Source: Tsukamurella paurometabola DSM 20162 (lineage in GTDB: Bacteria; Actinomycetota; Actinomycetes; Mycobacteriales; Mycobacteriaceae). Taken from it: 64,000 nucleotides of DNA. The stretch is from positions 2,046,001 to 2,110,000 of the forward strand of contig NC_014158.1 of NCBI RefSeq assembly GCF_000092225.1, written 5' to 3'. Below are positions 27,198-35,756 of this stretch, one piece after another; the first letter of the stretch is position 1, and every line of letters starts with the position of its first letter. A model generated the notes under the pieces. That model was not told where the DNA came from, did not search any database, and was given only the letters and a program-made list of their open reading frames with translations. The position numbers and the translations under genes are program-made.

Positions 27198-28823
27198 ATG
27201 AACCGCGGTATGCGCCCCGATTTGTCCGGAGTCGACGCTCTCGTCGTCAATCTCACCCAGCGCGTCTGCATCGGTGATGTGCCGACCCGAGGCGCCCGGA
27301 GTTTCGGCGACCGCATCGCCCTGGTCGACGGCGAGAGCAGAGTGAGTTACCGGGAACTGGAGGCCCGGGCCAATGCACTGGCGCGCGGGCTCTCGGAGCG
27401 CGGTCACCGGCGCGGCGACGCGATCGCTCTGCAACTGCAGAACCGCTGGGAATTCGTGGTCTCCCTGTTCGTGTGCGCCAAACTCGGCGTCGTCGCGATG
27501 CCGCTGAATCTGCTACTGGCTCCGGGGGACGTGGGCTACCAACTCGCCGACAGCGGTGTGGCGGCGGTGATCACCGAGGACGCTTTCGTGCCCGGCCTCG
27601 CGACGGCACTTCGCGGCGCAGAGAACGACGTGGCCACGGTGTACGTGGTGGGCACCGGGACGGGAGAGCCTCCGACAGAGGTCGCGGGGCTGCCGGCCCT
27701 GGCCTTCGCGGACCTGCCGTCGGGTGAAGGCACACCGGTGGAGGTGTTCGTCGACGACCGGGACGTGCTGCACTGCCTGTACACCTCCGGCACCACATCG
27801 CGCCCCAAGGGCGTGGTCACCAGCCATGTGGCGGTGCATATCTCGGCGTTGTCCTCGGCGGTCGGACTCGGTGTCCGGCCCGATGTGCAACCTGCGGTGC
27901 AACCCATCGCCCTGCCGCTGTTCCACGTCACCGCCCTCGACGCCCTGCTGATGCCGATGCTGCTCACCGGAGGCACCGCGGTCCTGCTCCGCGGATTCGA
28001 CCCTGCGGCTGTGGCCCGTACGTTCGCCGAGCACACCGTCACCCATCTCACTCTGCTCCCGATGATGTGGGCTGCGCTGATCGACCAGCCGGAGCTCACG
28101 GACGCCAATACGGCGGGCCTGCGCACCGGGCTGTACGCCATGGCGCCGATGCCGGCCGATCTCCTGGCCCGGGTGCGCGACCGGTTCCCCGGCGCGGACA
28201 TCATCCTCGGTTCCGGGCAGACCGAGACGACACCCGCTTCCGAATTGCAGTGGGCGGGGCATCAGGGAGTCAAGGACGATTCGTGGGGTCCGGCCACCGT
28301 TTCCACCGATATCGCGATCATGGGTGCCGATGGTGTGCTGCTTCCCGCGGAACAGATCGGTGAGATCGTCTATCGCGCGCCGCAACTGATGTCCGGGTAC
28401 TGGAACAACCCGGCTGCCAATGCGGAGGCTTTCGCCCACGGGTGGTTTCACGGCGGTGATATCGGCTATGTCGACCGGGACGGCGTGGTGTACTTCACCG
28501 ATCGCGCCAAGGACATCATCAAGACCGGGGGAGAGAACGTTTCCTCGGTCGAGGTCGAACGTGTATTGCTCGGCCACCGTGACGTGATCGACGTCGCAGT
28601 CGTCGGCACCCCGCATGAGCGCTGGGGTGAGGCGGTGACCGCCTTCGTGGTGATCCGCTCGGGCGCGCCTTCCGACTCCGGTGCATTGGTGGACTACGCG
28701 CGCGAGCACCTCGCGGGCTTCAAGGTGCCCAAGGAGATCGTCCTCGTCGATCAACTGCCTAAGACCGCCACCGGGAAGATCCAGAAGCACCTGGTACGAG
28801 CCTTACACGCGAGCCGTACCTAG
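27198..28823 (+). CDS. AMP-dependent acyl-CoA synthetase (ligase)
   Basis: 541 residues of the ANL superfamily, which activates a carboxylic acid with ATP and couples it to CoA. The core motifs are complete: the P-loop-like YTSGTTSRPKGVVTSH near residue 195, the adenine-binding GSGQTETTP, DIGYVDRDGVVYFTDRAKDIIKTGGENVSSVEVE (A5-A8 region), and the C-terminal catalytic lysine in PKTATGKIQKHLV. The preferred acid is unknown. ATG at 27198 is chosen, with ATG at 27210 as an alternative; no strong ribosome site is visible. The gene follows the three monooxygenases and could activate the acid they produce, but that is inference. Its stop is 9 bases from the convergent LLM gene. Confidence 0.9.
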   Translation: MNRGMRPDLSGVDALVVNLTQRVCIGDVPTRGARSFGDRIALVDGESRVSYRELEARANALARGLSERGHRRGDAIALQLQNRWEFVVSLFVCAKLGVVAMPLNLLLAPGDVGYQLADSGVAAVITEDAFVPGLATALRGAENDVATVYVVGTGTGEPPTEVAGLPALAFADLPSGEGTPVEVFVDDRDVLHCLYTSGTTSRPKGVVTSHVAVHISALSSAVGLGVRPDVQPAVQPIALPLFHVTALDALLMPMLLTGGTAVLLRGFDPAAVARTFAEHTVTHLTLLPMMWAALIDQPELTDANTAGLRTGLYAMAPMPADLLARVRDRFPGADIILGSGQTETTPASELQWAGHQGVKDDSWGPATVSTDIAIMGADGVLLPAEQIGEIVYRAPQLMSGYWNNPAANAEAFAHGWFHGGDIGYVDRDGVVYFTDRAKDIIKTGGENVSSVEVERVLLGHRDVIDVAVVGTPHERWGEAVTAFVVIRSGAPSDSGALVDYAREHLAGFKVPKEIVLVDQLPKTATGKIQKHLVRALHASRT

Positions 28824-28837
28824 GTCGTCGGCCTAGG
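28819..28837. terminator. Possible short bidirectional terminator at convergent stops
   Basis: CCTAGG occurs twice, at 28819-28824 and 28832-28837, separated by 7 bases. Because CCTAGG is its own reverse complement, the pair can form a 6-base-pair hairpin on either strand. Each copy overlaps the stop codon of one of the two convergent genes (TAG on each strand). There is no T run, and the stem is short, so a role in termination is tentative. Confidence 0.3.
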
Positions 28838-29828
28838 CCACAGCGATCCGCGGTACCAATGACAGTGCGTCGGTGAGGATCTGTTCGTAATCGCGGACGT
28901 CGAACTCGTACGGCAACTCCAGTCGGAGCTCGGTGACACCGCCGAGGGCGGGATCGTCCGCGAGGCGTTCCGCGATCTCCGCGACCGGACCTACCAGGTC
29001 CTCCGCGAACAGGGTGCGCTTGTCGCCGTGGGCCCTGAGCGTGCGGTCGTAGCGCGAGCGCGCGTAGTCCCGGTAGCGCCGCGCTGTGGCCCGGTCGGCA
29101 CCGTCGGTCGGAACGATCACCCGGCCGACGGCCACGCGGCGCCCCGACCCGCCCGCGGCACGGTACTCGTCGATGAGTCGGCGTTGCACCGTCCCGAAGT
29201 CGTCGGAGTCGATTCCTGCTGCGGAGACGATGTTCCCGGTCAGCAGGTGCAGTCCTGTCTCACCGGTCCACCGCACCGACGCGAGACTGGTCCCGCCGTA
29301 CCAGGCTCGTTCGGCCAGGCCCGGTGTGTGCGGCTGCAGCCGCGGCCGCTGAACGTTGCCGGGCGATTCGATTCGGGTGTCGGGACCTCCGAGGTAGGCA
29401 CCGCGGAGATGCTCGACGGTGCGCGCCACCCGCGCGTGCCCCAGCTCGTAGCCGCGCCAGTCACCGTCGAAGACGATGTCGGCCAACAACTCGGCGTGCG
29501 GCATACCCGTGGAGAAGCCCGCCTGTATCCGGCCGCCTGACAGCGCATCGGCGAGGGAGAGGTCCTCGGCCAGCCGGAACGGGTTCTCGTAGCCGATCGG
29601 GATCACGGCCGTGCCGAGCTCGATGGTCGAGGTGCGCTGCGACGCGGCCGCCAGGAAAACCGCCGCCGACGAGATGCCGTGTTCGAGGTGCCGCTGCCGG
29701 ACCCACGCGCCGCGATAGCCCGATCGTTCACCGAATTCGATCAGTCGCAGGGTGTCCTCGAGTCCTGCCGACGGATCGTGGTCGAGGTAATTGCCCGGGG
29801 TGAGGAAGGCCAGCGATGCGATCGCCAT
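28833..29828 (-). CDS. LLM-class flavin-dependent oxidoreductase linked to amino-acid ABC importer
   Basis: 331 residues of the luciferase-like family: FLTPGNYLDHDPSAGLEDTL, GYRGAWVRQRHLEHGISS, IELGTAVIPIGYENPFRLAEDL, GGRIQAGFSTGMPH and WYGGTSLASVRWTGETGLHLLTGN. This subgroup tends to lie beside ABC importers for amino acids or organosulfur compounds. ATG at 28828+1000, that is 29828, overlaps the stop of the binding-protein gene by 4 bases, so it belongs to the importer operon. It likely oxidises the imported compound inside the cell, using FMNH2 or F420. Codons in frame upstream read through the binding-protein gene and are not coding. Confidence 0.87.
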   Translation of the reverse strand: MAIASLAFLTPGNYLDHDPSAGLEDTLRLIEFGERSGYRGAWVRQRHLEHGISSAAVFLAAASQRTSTIELGTAVIPIGYENPFRLAEDLSLADALSGGRIQAGFSTGMPHAELLADIVFDGDWRGYELGHARVARTVEHLRGAYLGGPDTRIESPGNVQRPRLQPHTPGLAERAWYGGTSLASVRWTGETGLHLLTGNIVSAAGIDSDDFGTVQRRLIDEYRAAGGSGRRVAVGRVIVPTDGADRATARRYRDYARSRYDRTLRAHGDKRTLFAEDLVGPVAEIAERLADDPALGGVTELRLELPYEFDVRDYEQILTDALSLVPRIAVA

Positions 29829-30766
29829 CAGAACGCCGGTGCGGGGTTGACCTCGGACTTGGCGACGGCCGCCGCCGGTACCTTCCACTTGTCGAACAGC
29901 CGCCCGTATTCGCCGCGTGCGATGAGAGTGTTCACGGCCTGTGTGATGGCCGGTGCGAGGGGTGACCCCTTCGCCGTGACGAAGCCGACCACCGACGTGG
30001 AGTACTCGCCGAGAAACCTCGTGCCCGGCACCTTGTCGACCAGGTACCGCAGCGACAGAGTGGGACCGAAGTAGGCGTCGACCCGATTGTTCTGCAGGCT
30101 CAGGATGATGGCACCCTGCTCGTCCAGATACTGCACCGCGTACGCCGGCTTGCCCTTCGCCGCGCATTGCTGCGCGCCCTTCTCCAGGATCTGCTGGAAG
30201 GTGGTGCCGGAGCCGGTCACGATCTTCTTTCCGCAGAGATCCTCGAGTGTCGTGACCTCCGTGAGGCCGGAGTTGGCGGAGCCGACGAAGGCTTGCCCGT
30301 CGTGCAGGTACGTGGCGAAGTCCACCACGTCGAGTCGCGGTCTGGTGACGCCGAAATTGCCCTGTCCCACCTGATACCGCCCGTTCTGCACGCCCGGGAT
30401 GATGGTCGAGAACGTGCCGATCTCCTGCTTCCAGGAGATGCCGAGCGCCTTGGCCACGGCATTGCGCAGGTCCACGTCGAGTCCTACCGGATTGCCATCG
30501 GGTACCTCTCCGCCGTGCGGTAGATTGTTCACCCCCGGCTGGCGGGTGAGCCCGAGCGTGACCTCCGTGGTGCCGGCCGGTAGCAGAGCTCGGGCCGCGG
30601 GGTCGACGGCGATCGACGACACCACGTCTTGCGTCGGAATCGGATACGCGGAACTGCTCGCACCGGAGTCGGTGGAGCCTGCGCTGCACGCGCTCACAAG
30701 GGCCGCCGCGGCGACGGTGGCGGCGAGCGCCGAGAGGAGACGGGTGAACCGGGCGCGCCTGCGCAT
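29828..30766 (-). CDS. Polar amino-acid ABC transporter substrate-binding lipoprotein
   Basis: 312 residues. The start MRRRARFTRLLSALAATVAAAALVSAC is described here by its parts: a basic head, a hydrophobic core and lipobox VSAC at about residue 27, so the protein is anchored outside the membrane. The body is SBP family 3 (polar amino acid type): GLDVDLRNAVAKALGISWKQ, FGVTRPRLDVVDFATYL, LEDLCGKKIVTGSGTTFQQIL, IILSLQNNRVDAYFGP and GFVTAKGSPLAPAITQAVN. Cystine- and glutamine-type importers have this fold; the ligand cannot be fixed. It is followed by an overlapping LLM gene and preceded, after 47 bases, by the ATPase gene. Confidence 0.85.
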   Translation of the reverse strand: MRRRARFTRLLSALAATVAAAALVSACSAGSTDSGASSSAYPIPTQDVVSSIAVDPAARALLPAGTTEVTLGLTRQPGVNNLPHGGEVPDGNPVGLDVDLRNAVAKALGISWKQEIGTFSTIIPGVQNGRYQVGQGNFGVTRPRLDVVDFATYLHDGQAFVGSANSGLTEVTTLEDLCGKKIVTGSGTTFQQILEKGAQQCAAKGKPAYAVQYLDEQGAIILSLQNNRVDAYFGPTLSLRYLVDKVPGTRFLGEYSTSVVGFVTAKGSPLAPAITQAVNTLIARGEYGRLFDKWKVPAAAVAKSEVNPAPAF

Positions 30767-30813
30767 GAGGGGGCTCCTTGAGTGCTGGGCGGATACAGGG
30801 GTGGGGAGTGTTG

Positions 30814-31584
30814 TCAGCGCACCGCTGCGAGGAACTCGCGGGTGCGGTCGTGCTCGGCTTCACCGAAGATCGTTTCAGGGGTGCCGGATTCGACGATCTG
30901 TCCGTCGTCCATGAAGATCACGGTGTCGGCGACGTCGCGGGCGAAGCCGATTTCGTGCGTCACCACCACCATCGTCATCCCGGTTGCGGCGAGATCGCGG
31001 ATCACGGCGAGCACCTCGCCCACGAGTTCGGGATCGAGCGCCGAGGTGGGCTCGCCGAACAGCACGACGTCGGGTCGCATGGCGAGAGTGCGAGCGATCG
31101 CGACGCGCTGCTGCTGACCGCCGGACAGGTGCGCGGGGTAGGTGTCCTCCCGCCCGGTCAGGCCGACTCGGTGCAGCAGCTCGCGGCCGTGATCGGCGGC
31201 CTCGTCAGCGGGGATCCCGGCGGCGACCGGTCCCTCGGTCAGATTCTGCAAGACCGTGAAGTGCGGAAACAGATTGAACTGCTGGAACACCATACCGATG
31301 CGTCCTCGCTGACGCGCCACGTCGCGGGGGTGCAGTTCCCGCAGCACTGTGACATCGCCGCGGCGGCCCGCTTCCCGGTAACCGATCAGATCACCGCCCA
31401 CTCGGACGACGCCGGAATCGGGTCGCTCCAGGTGGTTGATGCAGCGCAGCAGAGTTGATTTGCCTGACCCCGACGGGCCGAGAATGATCGCGACCTCGCC
31501 GGCCTGCACGTCGAGATCGATGCCGCGGAGCACCTCGCGTGCGCCGAAGGACTTGGTGAGTCCGCGGATCTCGATGGCGCTCAT
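30814..31584 (-). CDS. Polar amino-acid ABC transporter ATP-binding protein with altered Walker B
   Basis: 256 residues resembling GlnQ/TcyN. Walker A is GPSGSGKST near residue 37, Q-loop [11 protein letters not shown], signature LSGGQQQR, D-loop SALDP and H-loop [10 protein letters not shown]. The Walker B segment reads [13 protein letters not shown]: the aspartate that normally precedes the catalytic glutamate is glycine (codon GGC, plus-strand bases 31054-31056, residue 177). One base change from GAC would explain it. The Mg-coordinating Asp is otherwise almost invariant, so activity may be reduced, or the base may be an error. ATG at 31584 overlaps the permease stop by 4 bases. The open frame continues far upstream through the permease gene and is not coding there. 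Confidence 0.87.
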   Translation of the reverse strand: MSAIEIRGLTKSFGAREVLRGIDLDVQAGEVAIILGPSGSGKSTLLRCINHLERPDSGVVRVGGDLIGYREAGRRGDVTVLRELHPRDVARQRGRIGMVFQQFNLFPHFTVLQNLTEGPVAAGIPADEAADHGRELLHRVGLTGREDTYPAHLSGGQQQRVAIARTLAMRPDVVLFGEPTSALDPELVGEVLAVIRDLAATGMTMVVVTHEIGFARDVADTVIFMDDGQIVESGTPETIFGEAEHDRTREFLAAVR

Positions 31585-32531
31585 GCGCGCGCCCCGATCG
31601 CGGGAAGGTGTGGACGGAGCCGGGCCGCATCCCGGAGGATCTCCCGGAACGGCCGGGCGTCGCGACGCCCGCGCTGGAACCGGCGCTCGACGAAGTACTG
31701 GCCGATGGCGAGGACTGAGGTGATCACGATGTACCAGATGGTCGCGACCAGGAGCAGCGGCATCACCTTGAAGTTCTGGTTGTAGATCAGCTGTACCGAG
31801 TACAGCAGATCGGTCACCGCGATGACGCTCACCAAGGACGTCGACTTGAGCAAACCGATCAGGAGGTTCCCGGACGAGGGGATGATCGCGGGCATCGCCT
31901 GGGGGAGCACGATCCGTCGGAAGATGCGCCGCGGATTCAGGCCGAGAGAGCGTGCCGCCTCGGTCTGTCCGGGATCGACGGAAACCAGCCCGCCGCGGAC
32001 GATCTCGGCGGCGAACGCGGCTACGTCCAGGGTGAGCGCGATGAATGCCGCCACCAGCGGTGCGATCAGGTGCGTGGTGTTGAACGTGACGAACTCCGGT
32101 CCGAACGGAATGCCCAGTGACAGTTGCGGGTAGAGCGAGGCGAGCTGGAACCAGAAGAGCAGGAGCACGAGCGGGGGTACCGAGCGGACGATCCACACGA
32201 ACCCGAACGACACCGACTGCAGCAGGGGCCCGCCCCACAACCGCATCGCCGCCAGGCCGATTCCGAGGACGAAACCGGCCGTGAACGTGACGGCTGTCAG
32301 CCACAGCGTGAGTCCGAGTCCCTCGAGGATGGACTCCTGTGTGAAATAGTGTGCCACCGTTGGCCATTCGAAACGCTCGTTGGTGATCAGGGTGTGCACG
32401 AGCATCGCCGCGACGACGGCGACGGCGGCGGTGGTGACCCACCGGCCCGGGCGTCGGCGGCCCACCAGCCGGACCTGCGTCGGTGCCGCGTCGAGTGCCG
32501 GACTCGGCGGCGGGAGGATCGTTGTGGCCAT
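31581..32531 (-). CDS. Polar amino-acid ABC transporter permease
   Basis: 316 residues of the HisM/GlnP family. An N-terminal span ([18 protein letters not shown]) and a further five or so spans are visible, with the family stretches [34 protein letters not shown] and the coupling loop [32 protein letters not shown]. The C-terminus has an extra basic tail ([14 protein letters not shown]) that may face the cytoplasm. It would form a homodimer channel with the ATPase encoded downstream. The upstream gap to the LuxR-type regulator is 42 bases and holds a small inverted repeat. No clear ribosome site precedes the ATG at 32531. Confidence 0.87.
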   Translation of the reverse strand: MATTILPPPSPALDAAPTQVRLVGRRRPGRWVTTAAVAVVAAMLVHTLITNERFEWPTVAHYFTQESILEGLGLTLWLTAVTFTAGFVLGIGLAAMRLWGGPLLQSVSFGFVWIVRSVPPLVLLLFWFQLASLYPQLSLGIPFGPEFVTFNTTHLIAPLVAAFIALTLDVAAFAAEIVRGGLVSVDPGQTEAARSLGLNPRRIFRRIVLPQAMPAIIPSSGNLLIGLLKSTSLVSVIAVTDLLYSVQLIYNQNFKVMPLLLVATIWYIVITSVLAIGQYFVERRFQRGRRDARPFREILRDAARLRPHLPAIGARA

Positions 32532-32544
32532 GATGTTCGACGGT

Positions 32545-32559
32545 AGGCACGCGGTGCCT
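32545..32559. repeat. Inverted repeat before amino-acid importer operon
   Basis: Perfect arms AGGCAC and GTGCCT separated by GCG, located in the 42-base gap between the response regulator stop and the permease start on the minus strand. It could be a small hairpin in the leader RNA, a terminator for the two-component genes, or an operator for the importer. It has no adjoining T run. The short arms make chance a real possibility. Confidence 0.3.
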
Positions 32560-32573
32560 CGGCGAGAAGGTTT

Positions 32574-33263
32574 TCAATCGCCCTGACGTGATGCGGCGAT
32601 GCCCGTGTCGAAGGCGTATCGCACCGCGTGCGCGCGGTCTCGCAGATGGGCCTTGGCGAAGAGATTGTTGATGTGGGTCTTGACGGTGGACTCGCTGACG
32701 AACAGGCGAGCGGCGATGTCGCGGTTGGCCAGCCCTTCGGCGATCAGCTGCAGTACTTCGGTCTCGCGCGGTGTGAGGTCGACCGGAGGTGTGCCCGCAG
32801 CCTGGGCGGGCGCCGGTGTCGCGGTGATCGAGGCCAGCAGTCGCTGTTGCACCGCGGGATCCAGCACGGATTGCCCCGCCGCCGCGGCGGAGATCGCGGC
32901 GGCGATCTCCGCTCTGCCCGCATTCTTCGTGAGGTAGCCGCGGGCGCCCGCGTGCAGCCCTCGGAGGATGGACTCCTCGTCGTCGTACGTGGTGAGCAGG
33001 ATGACGGCCGTTGCCGGTGCAGCGGCGACCACCCGCTCGGTCGCGCCGACTCCGTCGAGGTTCGGCATCCTCAGGTCAGTGAGGAGCACGGCGGGCCGCA
33101 GGGACAGGACGAGATCGACCGCCTCGATGCCGTCCGCTGCTGTCCCCACCACGGTGACGCCGGGGCTGAGGTCGAGCATGGCGGCCAGCGCGTCGCGGAC
33201 GGTCGCCTGATCGTCGGCGACCACCACCGTGACCTCGGCTTCCGACGGTCGTGTATCGGTCAT
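32574..33263 (-). CDS. NarL/LuxR-family response regulator
   Basis: 229 residues. The receiver domain has the acidic pair in [14 protein letters not shown], the phospho-acceptor aspartate at residue 63 ([12 protein letters not shown]), Thr in [11 protein letters not shown] and Lys in GYLTKNAG. A Pro/Ala-rich linker follows. The C-terminal LuxR helix-turn-helix is [30 protein letters not shown], then [13 protein letters not shown] at 33263 overlaps the kinase stop by 4 bases, so the two form a standard pair. It lies directly upstream of the amino-acid importer on the same strand and could control it, though proximity is the only evidence. Confidence 0.92.
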   Translation of the reverse strand: MTDTRPSEAEVTVVVADDQATVRDALAAMLDLSPGVTVVGTAADGIEAVDLVLSLRPAVLLTDLRMPNLDGVGATERVVAAAPATAVILLTTYDDEESILRGLHAGARGYLTKNAGRAEIAAAISAAAAGQSVLDPAVQQRLLASITATPAPAQAAGTPPVDLTPRETEVLQLIAEGLANRDIAARLFVSESTVKTHINNLFAKAHLRDRAHAVRYAFDTGIAASRQGD

Positions 33264-34354
33264 TGCACCGGGCTCCTTTCTGGGACGGTGAGCGTCACCG
33301 TCCATCCGCCGTCGGCCGCGGGTCCGGCGTGCAGCACGCCGTCGACTTCCGCGGCGCGCTCGCGCATACCGATCAATCCCATGCCCGATCCGTGGGTGGC
33401 TTCGGCGGTCCGGCCGGGACCGTTGGCGACGGTCAGACGCACACCGTCCGGCTGCGCGGACAGCGAAGCGGTGACGGCGGCACCCGGCGCATGGCGGCGG
33501 GCATTGGTGAAGGCCTCTTGCGCGACGCGCAGGACGGCGCGCCCGGCCGCGTCGTCGATGTCGACCGGATCGGCACTGACCGTCTCGTTCTCCCCGTCGG
33601 CGAGGGCGGCGAGCGCCGCGGGGAGATCGATGATGTCCTCGCGGAGGGCGTGCACGGCGTCGCGGGCCTCGGTGACCCCGCCGGCGATGGCGCCCCGGGC
33701 CCGCTGCACCGCGGTCCGCGCGTCCTCCGGCCGGCCTGCCTCCAATAGGGCGTCCGCGAGTTCGAGCTGCATTCCCGCGCCGGAGAGCGTGTGCGCCAGC
33801 ACATCGTGCAGGTCGCGGGCGATCCGCGCACGTTCGGCGAGCGCGCTGCTGCGGGCCTCCGACGCGGCGGTGCGCTGCGTCTGCTCGACGAGCTGTTCCA
33901 GTGCCTGGGTCCGTTCGCGTCGTGTGCGCCGCACGATGCCCGCCCACACCGCGACGGTGACGCTCAGACCGATCCAGAAATCCGTGGAGCGTTGCAGGCC
34001 CAGTCCGGCCGCGACGGTGCCGCCGAGCAGTACCGCCAGCGCAATCGCGATCCGCTGTGGGAAACGTGCCCCGAAGTACACCGCCGAGACGTACAGGAGC
34101 ATCCCGATTCCCGGGTTCGGCTGCAGGGCGAACAGCGCGCCGCTCGCGACGGCGCCGATCGCTTCGACGGCGACCGCGGCCTGGAGTGGAAGACGATCGG
34201 CGGGAAGGGTGCGCTGCACGATGACGGCGCTGGTGATCGCGAACAGGACGTAGGTCCACGGCGAATTCTCGCCCCACCGCAGCGTGGGCACGGCCGTGAT
34301 GAGGCCGATGACCGACGCGGCGAAGCCGAAGCGCATGCGGTCACCGTCGAACAC
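33260..34354 (-). CDS. NarL-family sensor histidine kinase (HisKA_3)
   Basis: 364 residues from GTG at 34354; ATG at 34336 is an alternative. Five or six hydrophobic spans occupy residues about 8-155 (ASVIGLITAVPTL, YVLFAITSAVIV, GMLLYVSAVYFG, IAIALAVLLGGTVAAGLGL, IGLSVTVAVWAGI). A short coiled region precedes the HisKA_3 box ARIARDLHDVLAHTLSGAG with phospho-histidine at about residue 183. The HATPase domain ends GSGMGLIGMRERAAEVDG. There is no extracellular sensor domain, so the signal is probably sensed in the membrane. The gene is divergent from ilvA with 82 bases between starts. Confidence 0.88.
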   Translation of the reverse strand: MFDGDRMRFGFAASVIGLITAVPTLRWGENSPWTYVLFAITSAVIVQRTLPADRLPLQAAVAVEAIGAVASGALFALQPNPGIGMLLYVSAVYFGARFPQRIAIALAVLLGGTVAAGLGLQRSTDFWIGLSVTVAVWAGIVRRTRRERTQALEQLVEQTQRTAASEARSSALAERARIARDLHDVLAHTLSGAGMQLELADALLEAGRPEDARTAVQRARGAIAGGVTEARDAVHALREDIIDLPAALAALADGENETVSADPVDIDDAAGRAVLRVAQEAFTNARRHAPGAAVTASLSAQPDGVRLTVANGPGRTAEATHGSGMGLIGMRERAAEVDGVLHAGPAADGGWTVTLTVPERSPVQ

Positions 34355-34436
34355 CCGGCCATCTTGGCACGCGTGCGGCGGTGGGGCCGCGGACCGGGAT
34401 GCGCGGTGGGCACGAGCGAGTGGGAAACTGATCGGC

Positions 34437-35756
34437 ATGTCTACCTCATCGATGTCCAGCGCCGCCGCCGACCTGACGGAGCGCGCGATCATCGAGGCGC
34501 GTGCGCGTCTGGCCGGGGTAGTCACCGAGAGCCCGCTGCAGCAGGCGGACCGGCTGTCGGCGCTCACCGGCGCGAAGGTGTACCTCAAGCGTGAGGACCT
34601 GCAGGTGGTGCGCTCCTACAAGATCCGCGGCGCCTACAACCTGATGGCGCAGCTCAGCGAGGCGGAGAAGGCCGCGGGTGTGGTGGCCGCGTCGGCGGGC
34701 AATCATGCCCAGGGGGTTGCGTTCGCGTGCCGTGCGATGGAGGTGCACGGCCGGATCTATGTGCCCACCACCACGCCGAAGCAGAAGCGCGACCGGATCC
34801 GGGCGCACGGGGGCCGGTTCGTCGAGCTCATCGCCACCGGCGAGACCTACGACGCCGCCGCCGCGGCCGCGCAAGCCGATGTGGTCGAGACCGGGGCCAC
34901 CTGGGTGCACGCGTTCGACGACGTGCGCACCACCGCAGGGCAGGGCACGATCGGTGTGGAACTGGTCGAGCAGCTCGGCGGTGTCCCCGATGTGGTGGTT
35001 GTCCCGGTGGGTGGGGGCGGTTGCTTCGCCGGTGTCACCCGGTACCTGCGCTCGCAGTCGCCGGAGATCGCGATCGTCGGTGCCGAACCGGCCGGTGCCG
35101 CGTCGTTGGCACGGTCGCTCGATGCGGGCGAGGTGGTCGAGCTCGCCACCATCGATCCGTTCGTCGACGGAGCCGCCGTCCGCCGGATCGGTGGCATCGG
35201 CTTCGACGTGGCCCGGGAGCAGGGTGCGCACGTGTGGCCCGGACACGACGTCCGCGATGTCGCGCCCGGCGCGATGGGCATCGTCGAGGTCGATGAGGGC
35301 GCCGTCTGCACAGCGATGCTCGACCTGTATCAGAACGAGGGCGTGATCGCCGAGCCCGCCGGTGCGCTGTCGGTGGCTGCGCTGGCACAGCTGCGGTTCG
35401 AGCCCGGCGCCACCGTGGTGTGTCTGCTCTCGGGTGGCAACAACGACGTGTCTCGGTACAACGAGGTGATCGAGCGGTCGCTGGTGCATCAGGGGCTCAA
35501 GCACTATTTCTTGGTCGCCTTCCCCCAAGAGCCCGGCGCGCTGCGCAGGTTCCTCGACGAGGTTCTGGGTCCGGATGATGATGTGACGCTGTTCGAGTAC
35601 GTCAAGCGCAACAACCGGGACACCGGCGAAGCGCTTGTCGGTGTCGAGCTCGGACGGGCCGGAGACCTGGACGCTTTGCTCGCCCGGATGGACCGGTCTC
35701 GACTGCACTGCGAACGCCTGGAACCGGGCTCTCCGGCGTACCGCTACCTGACCTGA
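34437..35756 (+). CDS. ilvA: Threonine ammonia-lyase, biosynthetic
   Basis: 439 residues, the length of mycobacterial IlvA (about 430) and shorter than the 514-residue E. coli enzyme. It is a PLP enzyme making 2-oxobutanoate for isoleucine. The PLP lysine is in VYLKREDLQVVRSYKIRGAYNLM (SxKxRG motif), the phosphate-binding glycine loop is VPVGGGGCFAGV, and SAGNHAQGVA is the substrate loop. The C-terminal 85 residues (YFLVAFPQEPGALRRFLDEVL ... RSRLHCERLEP, given here as its ends) form a single ACT-like regulatory domain, consistent with isoleucine feedback. ATG at 34437 is chosen; ATG at 34452 is also possible. The gene lies upstream of the biotin genes as in M. tuberculosis. Confidence 0.94.
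   Translation: MSTSSMSSAAADLTERAIIEARARLAGVVTESPLQQADRLSALTGAKVYLKREDLQVVRSYKIRGAYNLMAQLSEAEKAAGVVAASAGNHAQGVAFACRAMEVHGRIYVPTTTPKQKRDRIRAHGGRFVELIATGETYDAAAAAAQADVVETGATWVHAFDDVRTTAGQGTIGVELVEQLGGVPDVVVVPVGGGGCFAGVTRYLRSQSPEIAIVGAEPAGAASLARSLDAGEVVELATIDPFVDGAAVRRIGGIGFDVAREQGAHVWPGHDVRDVAPGAMGIVEVDEGAVCTAMLDLYQNEGVIAEPAGALSVAALAQLRFEPGATVVCLLSGGNNDVSRYNEVIERSLVHQGLKHYFLVAFPQEPGALRRFLDEVLGPDDDVTLFEYVKRNNRDTGEALVGVELGRAGDLDALLARMDRSRLHCERLEPGSPAYRYLT

Noticed and set aside
28819-28837. Firm terminator call for the CCTAGG pair
   Set aside because: The stem is only 6 base pairs with no T run; kept as a low-confidence feature.
32545-32559. Riboswitch before the amino-acid importer
   Set aside because: The gap is 42 bases, far too short for a known riboswitch; only a 6-base-pair repeat is present.
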